Shown here piece after piece: positions 24,336 through 33,149 of a DNA stretch of 46,202 bases. The position numbers and the translations under genes are program-made. Source of the DNA: UBA5972 sp002430125 (GTDB taxonomy: Bacteria > Pseudomonadota > Alphaproteobacteria > Rhodobacterales > Rhodobacteraceae); the NCBI GenBank assembly GCA_937892915.1, contig CALBIC010000057.1:1-46202 (forward strand), written 5' to 3'. Each line of letters begins with the position of its first letter. Within the stretch, counting starts at the first letter, position 1. The notes beneath the pieces are model-generated. The model ran no database searches. It was not told where the DNA came from and worked only from the letters and a program-made list of their open reading frames with translations.

Positions 24336-24385
24336 CCGGGCCCAACCAAAGCGAACAAAGTTCGCGCTTGGGCGGGAGCGCCCCG
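24315..24385 (-). repeat. 3'-UTR element with fixed linkers and triloop hairpins (copy B)
   Basis: Read on the minus strand, it abuts the stop codon of the M20 gene at 24386. The order is CGGGGCGCTCCCGCC, a hairpin with core GCGAAC-ttt-GTTCGC, linker GTTGGGCCCGGC, and hairpin CAGTTTTGC-tgt-GCAAAACTG. The fixed parts match copy A at 14579-14653, whereas the hairpin stems do not. Confidence 0.75.
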
Positions 24386-25558
24386 TCAGCTTGCAGGCAT
24401 CGCTGTTTCAACCAAGGTCGCCCAATAAGAACAACCCGCCGGAATAGCCTCGTCATCAAAGTTATATTGCGGATGATGGCACATCGGCGTGTCGCCATTG
24501 CCCACCAGAATATAGGCCCCCGGACGACTTTCCAGCATATAGGAAAAATCTTCGGCCCCCATGATCTGGGCTACATTGTCCTGAACTTTGCCTTCGCCGG
24601 CCACCTTTTTGGCGACTTCAACCGCAAACGCGGTCTGTTTCTCGGAATTGACCATCACCGGATAGCCGCGTTCGTACTCAACCTTGGCCACCGCCCCAAA
24701 GGCTGACGCGGTCATTTCAGCGACGCGGACGATGTTCAACTCGGCCATATCCTGCACAGCTTTATCCATCGTCCGCACGGTGCCGCGCAGTTCCACATGC
24801 TGCGGGATCACATTATAGGCGTCACTTTCCGTGCGAAATGATGTGACCGAGACCACCAGCGATTTCAGCGGATCTGCATTGCGGGATGCAATAGACTGCA
24901 GCGCCACCACGATTTGAGCGGCGACCAATGTCGTATCAATCGAATCGTGCGGTCTGGCTGCATGTCCCCCCTTGCCTTCAACATGAATGGTAAACTTGTC
25001 TGCCGCGGCAAAAAACGCGCCCGGTCGAATGGCGAAATGGCCAACCGGATAGCCCGGCATGTTATGCATGCCGTAAACTTCCTGAATGCCAAACTCTTCC
25101 ATCATCCCGTCTTTGACCATCTCGTCACCACCACCACCGCCTTCTTCGGCAGGCTGAAAGATCACCACCGCGGTTCCGTCAAAATTCCGCGTCTCGGCCA
25201 GATATTTCGCCGCGCCCAACAACATCGCCGTATGTCCGTCATGCCCGCAAGCATGCATTTTACCGGCTTCTTTGGATTTGTAATCAAGCCCGGTCGCTTC
25301 AAAAATCGGCAACGCATCCATATCGGCGCGCAGGCCAATCACCTTGCCCGAGATATTGGTTTTGCCGTGGATCACCCCGACAACCCCGGTACGACCAATC
25401 CCGCCTTTGACTTGGTCGCAGCCAAAAGCCGCCAGTTTCTCTTCGACAATTGCCGAGGTGCGGAATGTATCAAACAACAATTCCGGGTTTTCATGCAGAT
25501 CACGCCGCCATTCGGTGATTTCTGCGTGTAAATCGGCAAATCGGTTAATATGGGGCAT
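24386..25558 (-). CDS. M20 family amidohydrolase (hippurate hydrolase/aminoacylase type), paralog 1
   Basis: This is a cytoplasmic metallo-amidohydrolase that cleaves N-acyl amino acids or related amides. Metal and catalytic motifs are MHACGHDGHTAMLLGAAKYLAE, FQPAEEGGGGGDEM (Glu-Glu), GMHNMPG, GAEDFSYML and CHHPQYNFDDEAI, so it should be active. The start is ATG 25558 (MPHINRFADLHAEI). The open frame to 26014 runs back through the next gene in another frame and is not real. Length is 390, the same as paralog 2, with which it shares long near-identical stretches. It is the last of four peptidase-like genes on this strand; a structured 3' element begins right at its stop. Confidence 0.92.
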   Translation of the reverse strand: MPHINRFADLHAEITEWRRDLHENPELLFDTFRTSAIVEEKLAAFGCDQVKGGIGRTGVVGVIHGKTNISGKVIGLRADMDALPIFEATGLDYKSKEAGKMHACGHDGHTAMLLGAAKYLAETRNFDGTAVVIFQPAEEGGGGGDEMVKDGMMEEFGIQEVYGMHNMPGYPVGHFAIRPGAFFAAADKFTIHVEGKGGHAARPHDSIDTTLVAAQIVVALQSIASRNADPLKSLVVSVTSFRTESDAYNVIPQHVELRGTVRTMDKAVQDMAELNIVRVAEMTASAFGAVAKVEYERGYPVMVNSEKQTAFAVEVAKKVAGEGKVQDNVAQIMGAEDFSYMLESRPGAYILVGNGDTPMCHHPQYNFDDEAIPAGCSYWATLVETAMPAS

Positions 25559-25577
25559 GTCTCTCTCCAGACTTGGT

Positions 25578-26750
25578 TCAGGTTGCAGGCATTCCGGTTT
25601 CCACCAGCTGCGCCCAATAGGAACAGCCGGCGGGGATCGCCTCGTCGTTGAAATTGTATTTGGGATGATGCAGGCCAAATCCCGGACCGGTTCCCATCGC
25701 GATATAGGCCCCTGGCCGTTCGTCCAGCATATAGGAAAAGTCCTCCGCCCCCATTCGGGCCGGACAGTTGCGATCAACCTTGCCAGCGCCTGCCACAAGC
25801 TCTGCAACATTTGCTGCAAACTCGGTTTGCGCCGCACTGTTGACCAGTACCGGATAGCCGCGTTCATAAACGATGTCGGCCTTGGCACCGTATGCCATTG
25901 CGGTTGCTGCAACCAGTCGCGAAATCGCCGCCTCGGCCATGTCCTGAACCAATGGGTCGTGGGTGCGCACCGTGCCGCGCAATTCGCACAATTGCGGGAT
26001 GACATTATAGGCATCGCTTTCGGTCTGCACCGAACAGACCGAGACGACCAACGCCTTCAACGGATCAGCATTACGCGACGCGATGCTTTGCAATGCCACC
26101 ACGATTTGCGACGCGACCAGCGTTGTGTCGATCGCTTCATGCGGTATGGCTGCATGCCCGCCCTTTCCCGTCACAACGATGGTGAACTCATCGGCGGCGG
26201 CATAAAATCCGCCGGGTCGGATCGCAAATTCGCCAAGCGGCAGGTTTGGTACATTGTGCATGCCGTAAACCTCCTGAATGCCAAACGCATCCATCATCCC
26301 GTCGCGGCACATCTCAAGCCCGCCTGCCCCGCCTTCTTCGGCGGGTTGGAAAATCATCACGACCGTGCCGTCAAAATTTCGCGTCTCGGCCAGATATTTC
26401 GCCGCCCCAAGCAACATCGCCGTATGCCCGTCATGCCCACAAGCATGCATCTTGCCGCTGATGGTCGAGGCATAGTCAACGCCCGTTGCCTCAAATATCG
26501 GCAGGGCATCCATATCAGCCCGCAGGCCAATCACCTTGCCCGAGGTGTTTTGCTTTCCCTTAATGACCGCCACGACGCCGGTCCTGCCAATTCCGGTTCT
26601 CACCTGATCACAGCCAAACTCTGTCAGCAAACCCGCCACCAGCGCGGCGGTGCGGGTTTCTTCAAAACACAGTTCGGGATGCGCATGCATATCGCGCCGC
26701 CAGCCGGTAATTTCCGCATGCAGATCAGCAAACCGGTTGATTAAGGGCAT
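25578..26750 (-). CDS. M20 family amidohydrolase, paralog 2
   Basis: This protein has the same family and length (390) as the gene downstream. It keeps all metal motifs: MHACGHDGHTAMLLGAAKYLAE, FQPAEEGGAGGLEM, GMHNVPNLP, GAEDFSYML and LHHPKYNFNDEAI. The first 12 residues differ from paralog 1 at few positions (MPLINRFADLHAEI versus MPHINRFADLHAEI), consistent with recent tandem duplication. Differences concentrate after residue ~265, where substrate contacts and the dimerisation domain are expected, so the paralogs may differ in acyl or amino-acid preference. It lies 19 bases upstream of paralog 1 and 16 bases after paralog 3. Confidence 0.92.
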   Translation of the reverse strand: MPLINRFADLHAEITGWRRDMHAHPELCFEETRTAALVAGLLTEFGCDQVRTGIGRTGVVAVIKGKQNTSGKVIGLRADMDALPIFEATGVDYASTISGKMHACGHDGHTAMLLGAAKYLAETRNFDGTVVMIFQPAEEGGAGGLEMCRDGMMDAFGIQEVYGMHNVPNLPLGEFAIRPGGFYAAADEFTIVVTGKGGHAAIPHEAIDTTLVASQIVVALQSIASRNADPLKALVVSVCSVQTESDAYNVIPQLCELRGTVRTHDPLVQDMAEAAISRLVAATAMAYGAKADIVYERGYPVLVNSAAQTEFAANVAELVAGAGKVDRNCPARMGAEDFSYMLDERPGAYIAMGTGPGFGLHHPKYNFNDEAIPAGCSYWAQLVETGMPAT

Positions 26751-26766
26751 AATCGTCTCCTTATTT

Positions 26767-27933
26767 TCAGGTCAAAGGCATCCGCTGTTCGGCCAATGTA
26801 GCAAACCAACTTGACCCAGCCGGAATGATATCATCGTTAAATTCATAGGCAGGATTGTGAAGTGCTGCCGATTCGCCATTGCCGATGAACATATAGGCGC
26901 CCGGACGAACGGCCAGAAAATCGGCGAAATCTTCGGCAGGCATAGCCGGAGGCAAATCGCGTTTTACCGACCCTGCCACAGATTCGGCCGCAGCCGCCGC
27001 AACTTCAGCCTGTTCAGGTGCGTTCAGCAATGGTGGTGCGCCGCGCGTGTAAATCACTTCGGCCACAGCGCCGTAAGTCTGGGCAGCGGTTTGGGCTATC
27101 TCAATCAAACGGTGTTCAATCAAATCCCGCGTGTCAGCATCAAACGTGCGGGTGGTGCCAAGCAGGATAACCTGATCGGCAATGACGTTATAAATATTGG
27201 TGTCAGAGTGAAAGGAACAGACCGAGACAACGGCGGCGTTCAACGGGTCAACATTGCGCGACGTGATGGATTGCAGCGCCATGACCACGGCGGCACCGGC
27301 AAGTGTCGCGTCAACCGTTGTATGTGGTTGCGCCCCATGTCCACCCCGGCCTTTTACGGTGATCTGAAACGCATCTGCACCTGCCATTTGCGCCCCGCTG
27401 CGGATCGCAAATGATCCCGACGGCAGACCCGGCCAGTTGTGCATTCCGTAGACTTCCTGAATGCCAAATCGTTCAATCATCCCGTCAGCGATCATCCCAC
27501 GCGCGCCACCGCCACCTTCTTCGGCTGGCTGAAAGATCAAAACCACTGTGCCGTCAAAATTCCGCGTCTCGGCCAGATATTTCGCGGCCCCCAATAGCAT
27601 CGAGGTATGGCCGTCATGGCCGCAAGCATGCATTTTACCGCTGATGGTCGAGGCATGGCCAAGTCCGGTTTTTTCCAGAATCGGCAGCGCATCCATATCC
27701 GCGCGAAACCCAAGCACTTTACCCGCGCGTGCACCGCGTCCGCGAATGACGCCGACAACCCCGGTTTTGGCGACACCCTCGACCACCTCGTCGCAGCCAA
27801 ATTCCCGCAGCCGCGCCGCCACCAGTCCGGCAGTGCGATGTTCTTCAAACCTAAGTTCCGGATGCGCGTGTAGATCCTGCCGCCATGCGGTTATTTCCGG
27901 CAACCATTCAGCGATCCGATTGCGAACAGGCAT
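26767..27933 (-). CDS. M20 family amidohydrolase, paralog 3
   Basis: This 388-residue protein has the M20 motifs MHACGHDGHTSMLLGAAKYLAE, FQPAEEGGGGARGM, GMHNWPGLPSG, PAEDFADFL and ALHNPAYEFNDDIIP. It diverges more than the other two: GAEDFSYM becomes PAEDFADF, and the HHP signature near the C-terminus becomes LHNP, with the metal-binding His kept. So it probably retains activity with a changed specificity. The nucleotide tract around 27548-27660 is nearly the same as in paralogs 1 and 2, suggesting shared ancestry plus gene conversion. It starts three bases after the ArgE-like gene stop. Confidence 0.92.
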   Translation of the reverse strand: MPVRNRIAEWLPEITAWRQDLHAHPELRFEEHRTAGLVAARLREFGCDEVVEGVAKTGVVGVIRGRGARAGKVLGFRADMDALPILEKTGLGHASTISGKMHACGHDGHTSMLLGAAKYLAETRNFDGTVVLIFQPAEEGGGGARGMIADGMIERFGIQEVYGMHNWPGLPSGSFAIRSGAQMAGADAFQITVKGRGGHGAQPHTTVDATLAGAAVVMALQSITSRNVDPLNAAVVSVCSFHSDTNIYNVIADQVILLGTTRTFDADTRDLIEHRLIEIAQTAAQTYGAVAEVIYTRGAPPLLNAPEQAEVAAAAAESVAGSVKRDLPPAMPAEDFADFLAVRPGAYMFIGNGESAALHNPAYEFNDDIIPAGSSWFATLAEQRMPLT

Positions 27934-27936
27934 TGC

Positions 27937-29103
27937 TCAATCCTCGCACAAATGGTCAATCAGACGGTTCATAAACGCCCAACCGGCCTCGAATTCTGCG
28001 ACCGAGATATATTCGTTCGGTTGATGCGCCTGATCTATGCTGCCCGGACCACAGACCACGGCGGAATATCCCTCGGCCTGAAATTGTCCGGCTTCTGTGC
28101 CGTAACTGACAACATGGCTGCCATTGTCGCCGGTCAGGCGGCGGGCCAGCATTTCGGCGGCACCTTCATGTTCGGGACGCAATCCCGGTACGCCATAGGT
28201 CGGCGTCAATGTGATCTTTGCGTCGGGATGGATCGCTTTCATTCCGGCCTCGACCTCGCGGACTTTGGCTGTGTAAGCGTCGATCCAATCCTTGGGGTTA
28301 TCGCTTGGCACACAGCGAAAACCCATGATGAATTTGCAGTCTTTGGCGGTAATGTTGTTCGCCGTGCCACCGCTAATTGTGCCAACATGCGCGTTGGTCC
28401 AGGGTGGCACGAACATTGCCGCCACCGGATTTGGCGTGGCCGCCGCACTTTCAGCGTTTTTCTGATTTGCCCAGTCGATCAGTTTGGCAGCCTCGTGAAT
28501 CGCTGATACCCCGATATGTTGCAGGGAGGAATGGATTTCATAGCCTTCCACATGCGTGGCAACCCCAACCCCGCCTTTGTGACCGGTCACAACTTTCATC
28601 AAAGACGGCTCGCCGATGATGGCAGCACTGGCTTTGGGCAAGTGCTTGGCCATTTCGGCAATCATGAAAGGCGCACCGACACAGCCGACTTCCTCGTCAT
28701 AGGACATTGCAATCTGGATCGGTCGCTTAACACCGCGCTTCAGGGCAAGCGGTACGGCGCACAGCGCCAGCGCATCAAACCCTTTCATGTCACAAGTGCC
28801 GCGTCCGTAAAGTTTGCCGTCCTTTTCAACCACGGTGAAGGGATCAGTATTCCAATCCTGCCCGTCAACCGGCACCACATCGGTATGGCCCGACAGGATC
28901 ACGCCGCCTTCAACCGCGGGACCGACATTGGCGTAAAGATTAGCCTTTTGACCGGTCGCATCATAAACACGATGCGATTCGACCCCGTGGCTTGCCAGAT
29001 AGCTTTCGATGAAATCGATCACCGGCAAGTTACTGTCGCGTGAAACAGACGGAAAAGACACAAGCTTTTCAAGCATTTCGCGCGGTGTGAATTCCTGTCC
29101 CAT
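27937..29103 (-). CDS. argE: Acetylornithine deacetylase/ArgE-type M20 deacylase
   Basis: This M20 metal-dependent deacylase has ArgE-type motifs: SGHTDVVPVDGQDW (residues ~71-84), YGRGTCDMKGFDA, MSYDEEVGCVGAP (Glu-Glu), GTEAGQFQAEG and HQPNEYI (last metal His). Length 388 is normal for ArgE, which releases ornithine from N-acetylornithine. The position in front of three amidohydrolases and opposite a peptide importer suggests that a broader N-acyl amino acid deacylase is also possible. It is the first gene of the minus-strand run and diverges from the ABC importer across 218 bases that must hold both promoters. Confidence 0.88.
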   Translation of the reverse strand: MGQEFTPREMLEKLVSFPSVSRDSNLPVIDFIESYLASHGVESHRVYDATGQKANLYANVGPAVEGGVILSGHTDVVPVDGQDWNTDPFTVVEKDGKLYGRGTCDMKGFDALALCAVPLALKRGVKRPIQIAMSYDEEVGCVGAPFMIAEMAKHLPKASAAIIGEPSLMKVVTGHKGGVGVATHVEGYEIHSSLQHIGVSAIHEAAKLIDWANQKNAESAAATPNPVAAMFVPPWTNAHVGTISGGTANNITAKDCKFIMGFRCVPSDNPKDWIDAYTAKVREVEAGMKAIHPDAKITLTPTYGVPGLRPEHEGAAEMLARRLTGDNGSHVVSYGTEAGQFQAEGYSAVVCGPGSIDQAHQPNEYISVAEFEAGWAFMNRLIDHLCED

Positions 29104-29321
29104 GTGTCTTCTCCCCTGAATTTGCAGCTAACTCTGTTCCAGCTTGACCGATTGGTCAAGTGTCCGCAGTGTTTCTTTGCCGTTCTCGCGAAATCCCGAC
29201 CAATTGACAAAATTCGGTGTTGCTGCCTGCATTCTTTCGTGGTTAGTCTTTTCCATAATTTTAACCGCGCGGGAAGGATCTGCCTTTCCTGACGGCGGAA
29301 ATATAAGCTGGGGAGCTACGG

Positions 29322-30329
29322 ATGCCCGATGGGGCCTTGCCTATATTAGATGTGACTGACTTGAAAACTGTGTTCAAAACCCGTGGGGGTGAAGTGCACG
29401 CAGTGAACTCGGTCAGTTTTGATCTGGCACCTGGCGAACTGCTGGGTGTCGTCGGCGAAAGTGGGTCCGGCAAGTCTGTGACGATGATGTCGCTGATCGG
29501 CTTGTTACCCTCGCCGCCTGCCGAAATCCGCGCCGGATCAGTCATGTTCGAGGGTCGTGATATCCTCAAAATGACGGCGAACGAATTGCGCAACATCCGC
29601 GGCAGCCGCATCGGTTTTGTGTTCCAGGACCCGATGACGTCGCTAAACCCGGTTTTTTCTGTGGGCTTCCAGATTATGGAGCCATTGCGTAAGCATATGG
29701 GCCTGTCAAAAAAACAAGCCAAAGCCCGCGCTGTTGAACTGCTGGAACTGGTCGGCATTCCAGACCCTGAACCGCGTTTCGCAGATTATCCACATCAGTT
29801 TTCCGGCGGAATGCGTCAGCGCGTGATGATCGCGATTGCGCTGGCTTGCGACCCTAAGGTGTTGATTGCGGACGAACCGACAACCGCCCTTGATGTCACC
29901 ATTCAGGCGCAAATTCTGGAGTTGGTGCGGGAATTGCGCCACAAACTGGGCATGGCGATTATCTGGATCACACATGATTTGGGCGTGATCGCCGGCATCG
30001 CAGACCGCGTTATGGTGATGTATGGCGGCCAGATTGTCGAGCAAGCCCCGGTGCGGGAACTGTTTTCAAATCCGCGCCACCCTTATACGCGGGCATTGCT
30101 GGAAACCCTGCCGTCGGTTACCGGCCAGCGGACCGAAAAACTGATGACAATCGAAGGCCAGCCTCCGTCGCTTTCAGCCCAGCCAACCTCGTGCCCGTTC
30201 AAAGCGCGTTGCAGCAAAGCAATGGACATATGCGGCACCCAAAACCCGTCGATCTTTAGGCTCAGCGGCAGTCATGATGTCGCTTGTTTCTGGGACGCAA
30301 CCACCGGAAAGGCGCGCGATGCTGGATAA
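29322..30329 (+). CDS. Oligopeptide-type ABC transporter ATPase, DppD type
   Basis: This is the first of two separate ATPases of the importer. Walker A GESGSGKSV (~residue 46), Q-loop FQDPMTSLNPVF, signature FSGGMRQRV (~159), Walker B LIADEPTTALD and the switch His in ITHDLG are all intact. The C-terminal extension has the peptide-family cysteine region (TSCPFKARCSKAMDICG), a possible iron-sulfur site. It starts at ATG 29322 after GGGGAGC. Length is 335. It overlaps the DppF gene by 11 bases. Gene order ATPases-binding protein-permeases differs from the importer at 8069, which has the binding protein first and fused ATPases. Confidence 0.92.
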   Translation: MPDGALPILDVTDLKTVFKTRGGEVHAVNSVSFDLAPGELLGVVGESGSGKSVTMMSLIGLLPSPPAEIRAGSVMFEGRDILKMTANELRNIRGSRIGFVFQDPMTSLNPVFSVGFQIMEPLRKHMGLSKKQAKARAVELLELVGIPDPEPRFADYPHQFSGGMRQRVMIAIALACDPKVLIADEPTTALDVTIQAQILELVRELRHKLGMAIIWITHDLGVIAGIADRVMVMYGGQIVEQAPVRELFSNPRHPYTRALLETLPSVTGQRTEKLMTIEGQPPSLSAQPTSCPFKARCSKAMDICGTQNPSIFRLSGSHDVACFWDATTGKARDAG

Positions 30330-31305
30330 GAGTACGACGCCGATCCTGAAGGTTCAAAACCTCAAGATGTACTTCCCGATCTACAAGGGAATTATGCGTC
30401 GGCACGTTGGCAATGTCATGGCGGTCGACGATATCAGTTTTGAAATCAATCCCGGCGAAACTTTGGGTCTTGTCGGCGAAAGCGGGTGTGGCAAATCTTC
30501 TGCCGGGCGGGCAATCCTGCGGCTTTACGACATCACCGGCGGGTCAATCCAGCTTGAAGGTATCGAGATCAGTACAATGAAGGGCGACGCTTTGCGCCGC
30601 CTGCGCCCTGAAATGCAAATGATCTTTCAGGATCCGCAAGCCAGCCTGAACCCAAGGATGACCGTAGGCGCGATCATCGCCGAACCTTTGAACGAGCACA
30701 AAAACCTGACCAAGGCCGAAACGCAGGCGCGCGTGAACGAACTGATGGATGCGGTCGGTCTTAGTCGCGATTTCACCAAGCGTTTCCCGCATGAATTTTC
30801 CGGTGGTCAGCGCCAAAGGATCGGGATCGCCCGCGCCCTTGCGCTCAATCCAAAATTCATTGTCTGCGATGAACCGATTGCTGCACTTGACGTGTCTATT
30901 CAGGCGCAAGTGGTGAACCTGCTGGAAGAATTGCAGGAACGCCTTGGGCTGACCTATCTGTTTATCAGTCACGATTTGTCTATGGTGCGCCATATCGCGG
31001 ATCGGGTGGCGGTTATGTATCTGGGCAAAATTGTCGAACTGGCGGGTCGCGACCAACTTTATGACAGCCCGCAGCACCCCTATACCCAAGCATTGCTATC
31101 GGCTGTACCGGAACCAGACCCATCGGTTGAAAGTACCCGCCAACGCATCTTGCTGGAAGGCGATGTGCCAAGCCCGGCCAACCCGCCAAAGGGATGCAAT
31201 TTTTCAACCCGATGCCCGCGGGTGATGGACATCTGCAAAATCGACGTGCCAGAGTTCAAACAATTAACCGACGGGCGCTATGTCGCCTGCCATTTGATGG
31301 AATAA
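30319..31305 (+). CDS. Oligopeptide-type ABC transporter ATPase, DppF type
   Basis: This second ATPase has Walker A GESGCGKSS, FQDPQASLNPRM, signature FSGGQRQRIGIA, Walker B FIVCDEPIAALD and ISHDLS. The insert PIYKGIMRRHVGNVMAVDD before the first strand is typical of DppF. The C-terminal region has the PPKGCNFSTRCPRVMDIC cysteine pattern. The start is ATG 30319, with GGAAAGG five bases upstream, inside the end of the DppD frame; the longer frame to 30274 is not supported. Length is 328. It is translationally coupled to the gene before it. Confidence 0.92.
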   Translation: MLDKSTTPILKVQNLKMYFPIYKGIMRRHVGNVMAVDDISFEINPGETLGLVGESGCGKSSAGRAILRLYDITGGSIQLEGIEISTMKGDALRRLRPEMQMIFQDPQASLNPRMTVGAIIAEPLNEHKNLTKAETQARVNELMDAVGLSRDFTKRFPHEFSGGQRQRIGIARALALNPKFIVCDEPIAALDVSIQAQVVNLLEELQERLGLTYLFISHDLSMVRHIADRVAVMYLGKIVELAGRDQLYDSPQHPYTQALLSAVPEPDPSVESTRQRILLEGDVPSPANPPKGCNFSTRCPRVMDICKIDVPEFKQLTDGRYVACHLME

Positions 31306-31374
31306 ACATAAACGGCGGGGCTGAACTCCGCCAACCAGAGGTACTAAAAGAGCCAACCTAACAAGGAGAAGACT

Positions 31375-33072
31375 ATGAAAATCAAGACAATACTAATGGG
31401 AGCGGCAGCTGCCGTCGCCCTGGCCCCGGCGGCCTTTGCCGGGCGAGGCGACAGCGGGCATGTGAATATCATATTCTGGCAAGCAGCGTCGATCCTGAAC
31501 CCCTACCTGTCTGGCGGCACCAAGGACGTGTTTTCGTCCTCGATGATCATCGAGCCTTTGGCCCGTTACGACGAAAACGGCAATATGGTCCCTTGGCTGG
31601 TCGACACCATCCCGACCGTTGCCAATGGCGGTGTGTCCGAAGACCTGACCTCGATCACCTGGAAACTGAAATCCGGCGTCAAATGGTCCGACGGCAGCGC
31701 GCTTACCTCGGCTGATGTTGTGTTCACAGCAAACTATTGCATGGACCCGGCAGGCGGCTGCCAGCAATTGGCGAAATTTGCCGATATTGCCAGCGTCGAA
31801 GCTTTGGATGATATGACGGTCAAAATCACCTTTAACAAAGCCAAGCCATTCCCTTATGGCCCGATGGTTGGCAGTCAGACACCGGTCATCCAGCAAGCTC
31901 AGTTCAAGGATTGCGTCGGGATCAAAGCCCCTGAATGTACAGCCCAGAACTTTGGCCCAATTGGGACCGGCCCGTTTGTCGTCACCGATTTCAAAGCCAA
32001 TGACGTGATCGCACTGGTCGCCAATCCGAACTACCGCGATGCTGCCAAACCGGCATTCGCTTCGGTCACGCTGAAAGGCGGCGGCGACGCGGCTGCTGCT
32101 GCACGTTCCGTTCTGGAAACCGGCGAATTTGATTATGGCTGGAACTTGCAGGTTGACCCTGCGATCCTGAAACAGATGGCGTCAGCCGGCAAAGGCCAAG
32201 TGGTTTCGGCCTTTGGTACCTCGGTCGAGCGGTTCATGATCAACGCCACTAACCCTGACCCGGCACTGGGCGACAAGCGCGGCACCGTAGAAGGCGGGCC
32301 ACACCCTTACCTGTCTGATCCGGCGGTTCGCAAAGCACTCAGCATGGCAATTGACCGTCAGGTGATTTCCGATGCTGGTTATGGTGCCGCGGGCAAACCC
32401 ACTTGTAACGTTTTGCCAGCACCGGCGATCTATGCCTCGACAGCAAATGACAGCTGTCTTGTGCAAGACATCGCAGGCGCAAACAAAATGTTGGACGACG
32501 CTGGTTGGGCCAGAGGTTCAGACGGCATTCGCGCCAAAAACGGTGTACGGATTTCGATCCTCTATCAAACCTCGACCAATGCTGTCCGTCAGGACACTCA
32601 GGCTTTGGTCAAGCAGTGGTGGAACGAAATCGGTGTAGAAGTCGAGCTGAAGAATATCTCAGCTTCGGTGTTCTTCGGCGGCGACCAATCGTCCCCGGAT
32701 ACATTCCAGAAGTTCTTCTCGGATGTTGAAATGTACACCAACAACTTTGATGGCACCGACCCTGAGGCCTATATGGGCGGCTGGGTCTGCTCAGAGGCGC
32801 CAACTCCGGCAAACAACTGGCTGGGCGCCAACATGCCTCGCTATTGCAACCCGGCCTATGACGCCCTGTCGGCAGAAATGTCCGGCACCGGTGATCTGAA
32901 CGAGCGTGCACGTCTGGCGAAATCCATGAATGACATGCTTATCCAAGACGGCGCAATCATTGCGCTGGTTCATCGTGGCAACGTTTCAGCCCATGCCAAT
33001 TCATTGGCTGGTGTGAAGCTGAACACATGGGACAGCGAATTGTGGAACATTGCTGACTGGTCACGCAATTAA
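31375..33072 (+). CDS. ABC transporter substrate-binding protein, family 5 (Sec-exported)
   Basis: A Sec signal peptide is clear (MKIKTILMGAAAAVALAPAAFA), so unlike the receptor at 8069 it is exported unfolded. The mature protein begins GRGDSGHVNIIFWQAASILNPYL, a pattern of family-5 receptors, followed by WKLKSGVKWSDGSALTSADVVF, GTGPFVVTDF and VRKALSMAIDRQ. AAGGAG precedes the ATG. Length is 565. It sits between the ATPases and permeases of the same importer. The adjacent amidohydrolases suggest peptides or N-acyl amino acids as ligand, which is inference from position only. A strong terminator follows at 33086. Confidence 0.92.
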   Translation: MKIKTILMGAAAAVALAPAAFAGRGDSGHVNIIFWQAASILNPYLSGGTKDVFSSSMIIEPLARYDENGNMVPWLVDTIPTVANGGVSEDLTSITWKLKSGVKWSDGSALTSADVVFTANYCMDPAGGCQQLAKFADIASVEALDDMTVKITFNKAKPFPYGPMVGSQTPVIQQAQFKDCVGIKAPECTAQNFGPIGTGPFVVTDFKANDVIALVANPNYRDAAKPAFASVTLKGGGDAAAAARSVLETGEFDYGWNLQVDPAILKQMASAGKGQVVSAFGTSVERFMINATNPDPALGDKRGTVEGGPHPYLSDPAVRKALSMAIDRQVISDAGYGAAGKPTCNVLPAPAIYASTANDSCLVQDIAGANKMLDDAGWARGSDGIRAKNGVRISILYQTSTNAVRQDTQALVKQWWNEIGVEVELKNISASVFFGGDQSSPDTFQKFFSDVEMYTNNFDGTDPEAYMGGWVCSEAPTPANNWLGANMPRYCNPAYDALSAEMSGTGDLNERARLAKSMNDMLIQDGAIIALVHRGNVSAHANSLAGVKLNTWDSELWNIADWSRN

Positions 33073-33085
33073 GACCTGACTTACG

Positions 33086-33117
33086 ACGCCGCCCCGGTTC
33101 GCGCCGGGGCGGCGTTT
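33086..33117 (+). terminator. Hairpin terminator/attenuator after binding-protein gene
   Basis: ACGCCGCCCCGG-ttcgcg-CCGGGGCGGCGT is a perfect 12-bp stem followed by a short TT run. It lies 13 bases after the binding-protein stop and before the permeases, matching the placement of the terminator at 9732 in the other importer. Confidence 0.75.
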
Positions 33118-33149
33118 CCTTCAACAAAGACTGCTGAACCGAGGCGCCC

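Noticed and set aside
25559..26014. N-terminal extension of M20 paralog 1 to 542 residues
   Set aside because: The extra frame is the next gene read in another frame. The family start MPHINRFADLH at 25558 is unambiguous.
25344..26744. 466-residue open frame antisense to M20 paralogs 1 and 2
   Set aside because: It spans the antisense of two genes and their gap and is a shadow of the repeated paralogs.
31313..31332. Terminator between dppF and the second receptor gene
   Set aside because: The GGCGG/CCGCC stem is only about five base pairs and there is no T-run.
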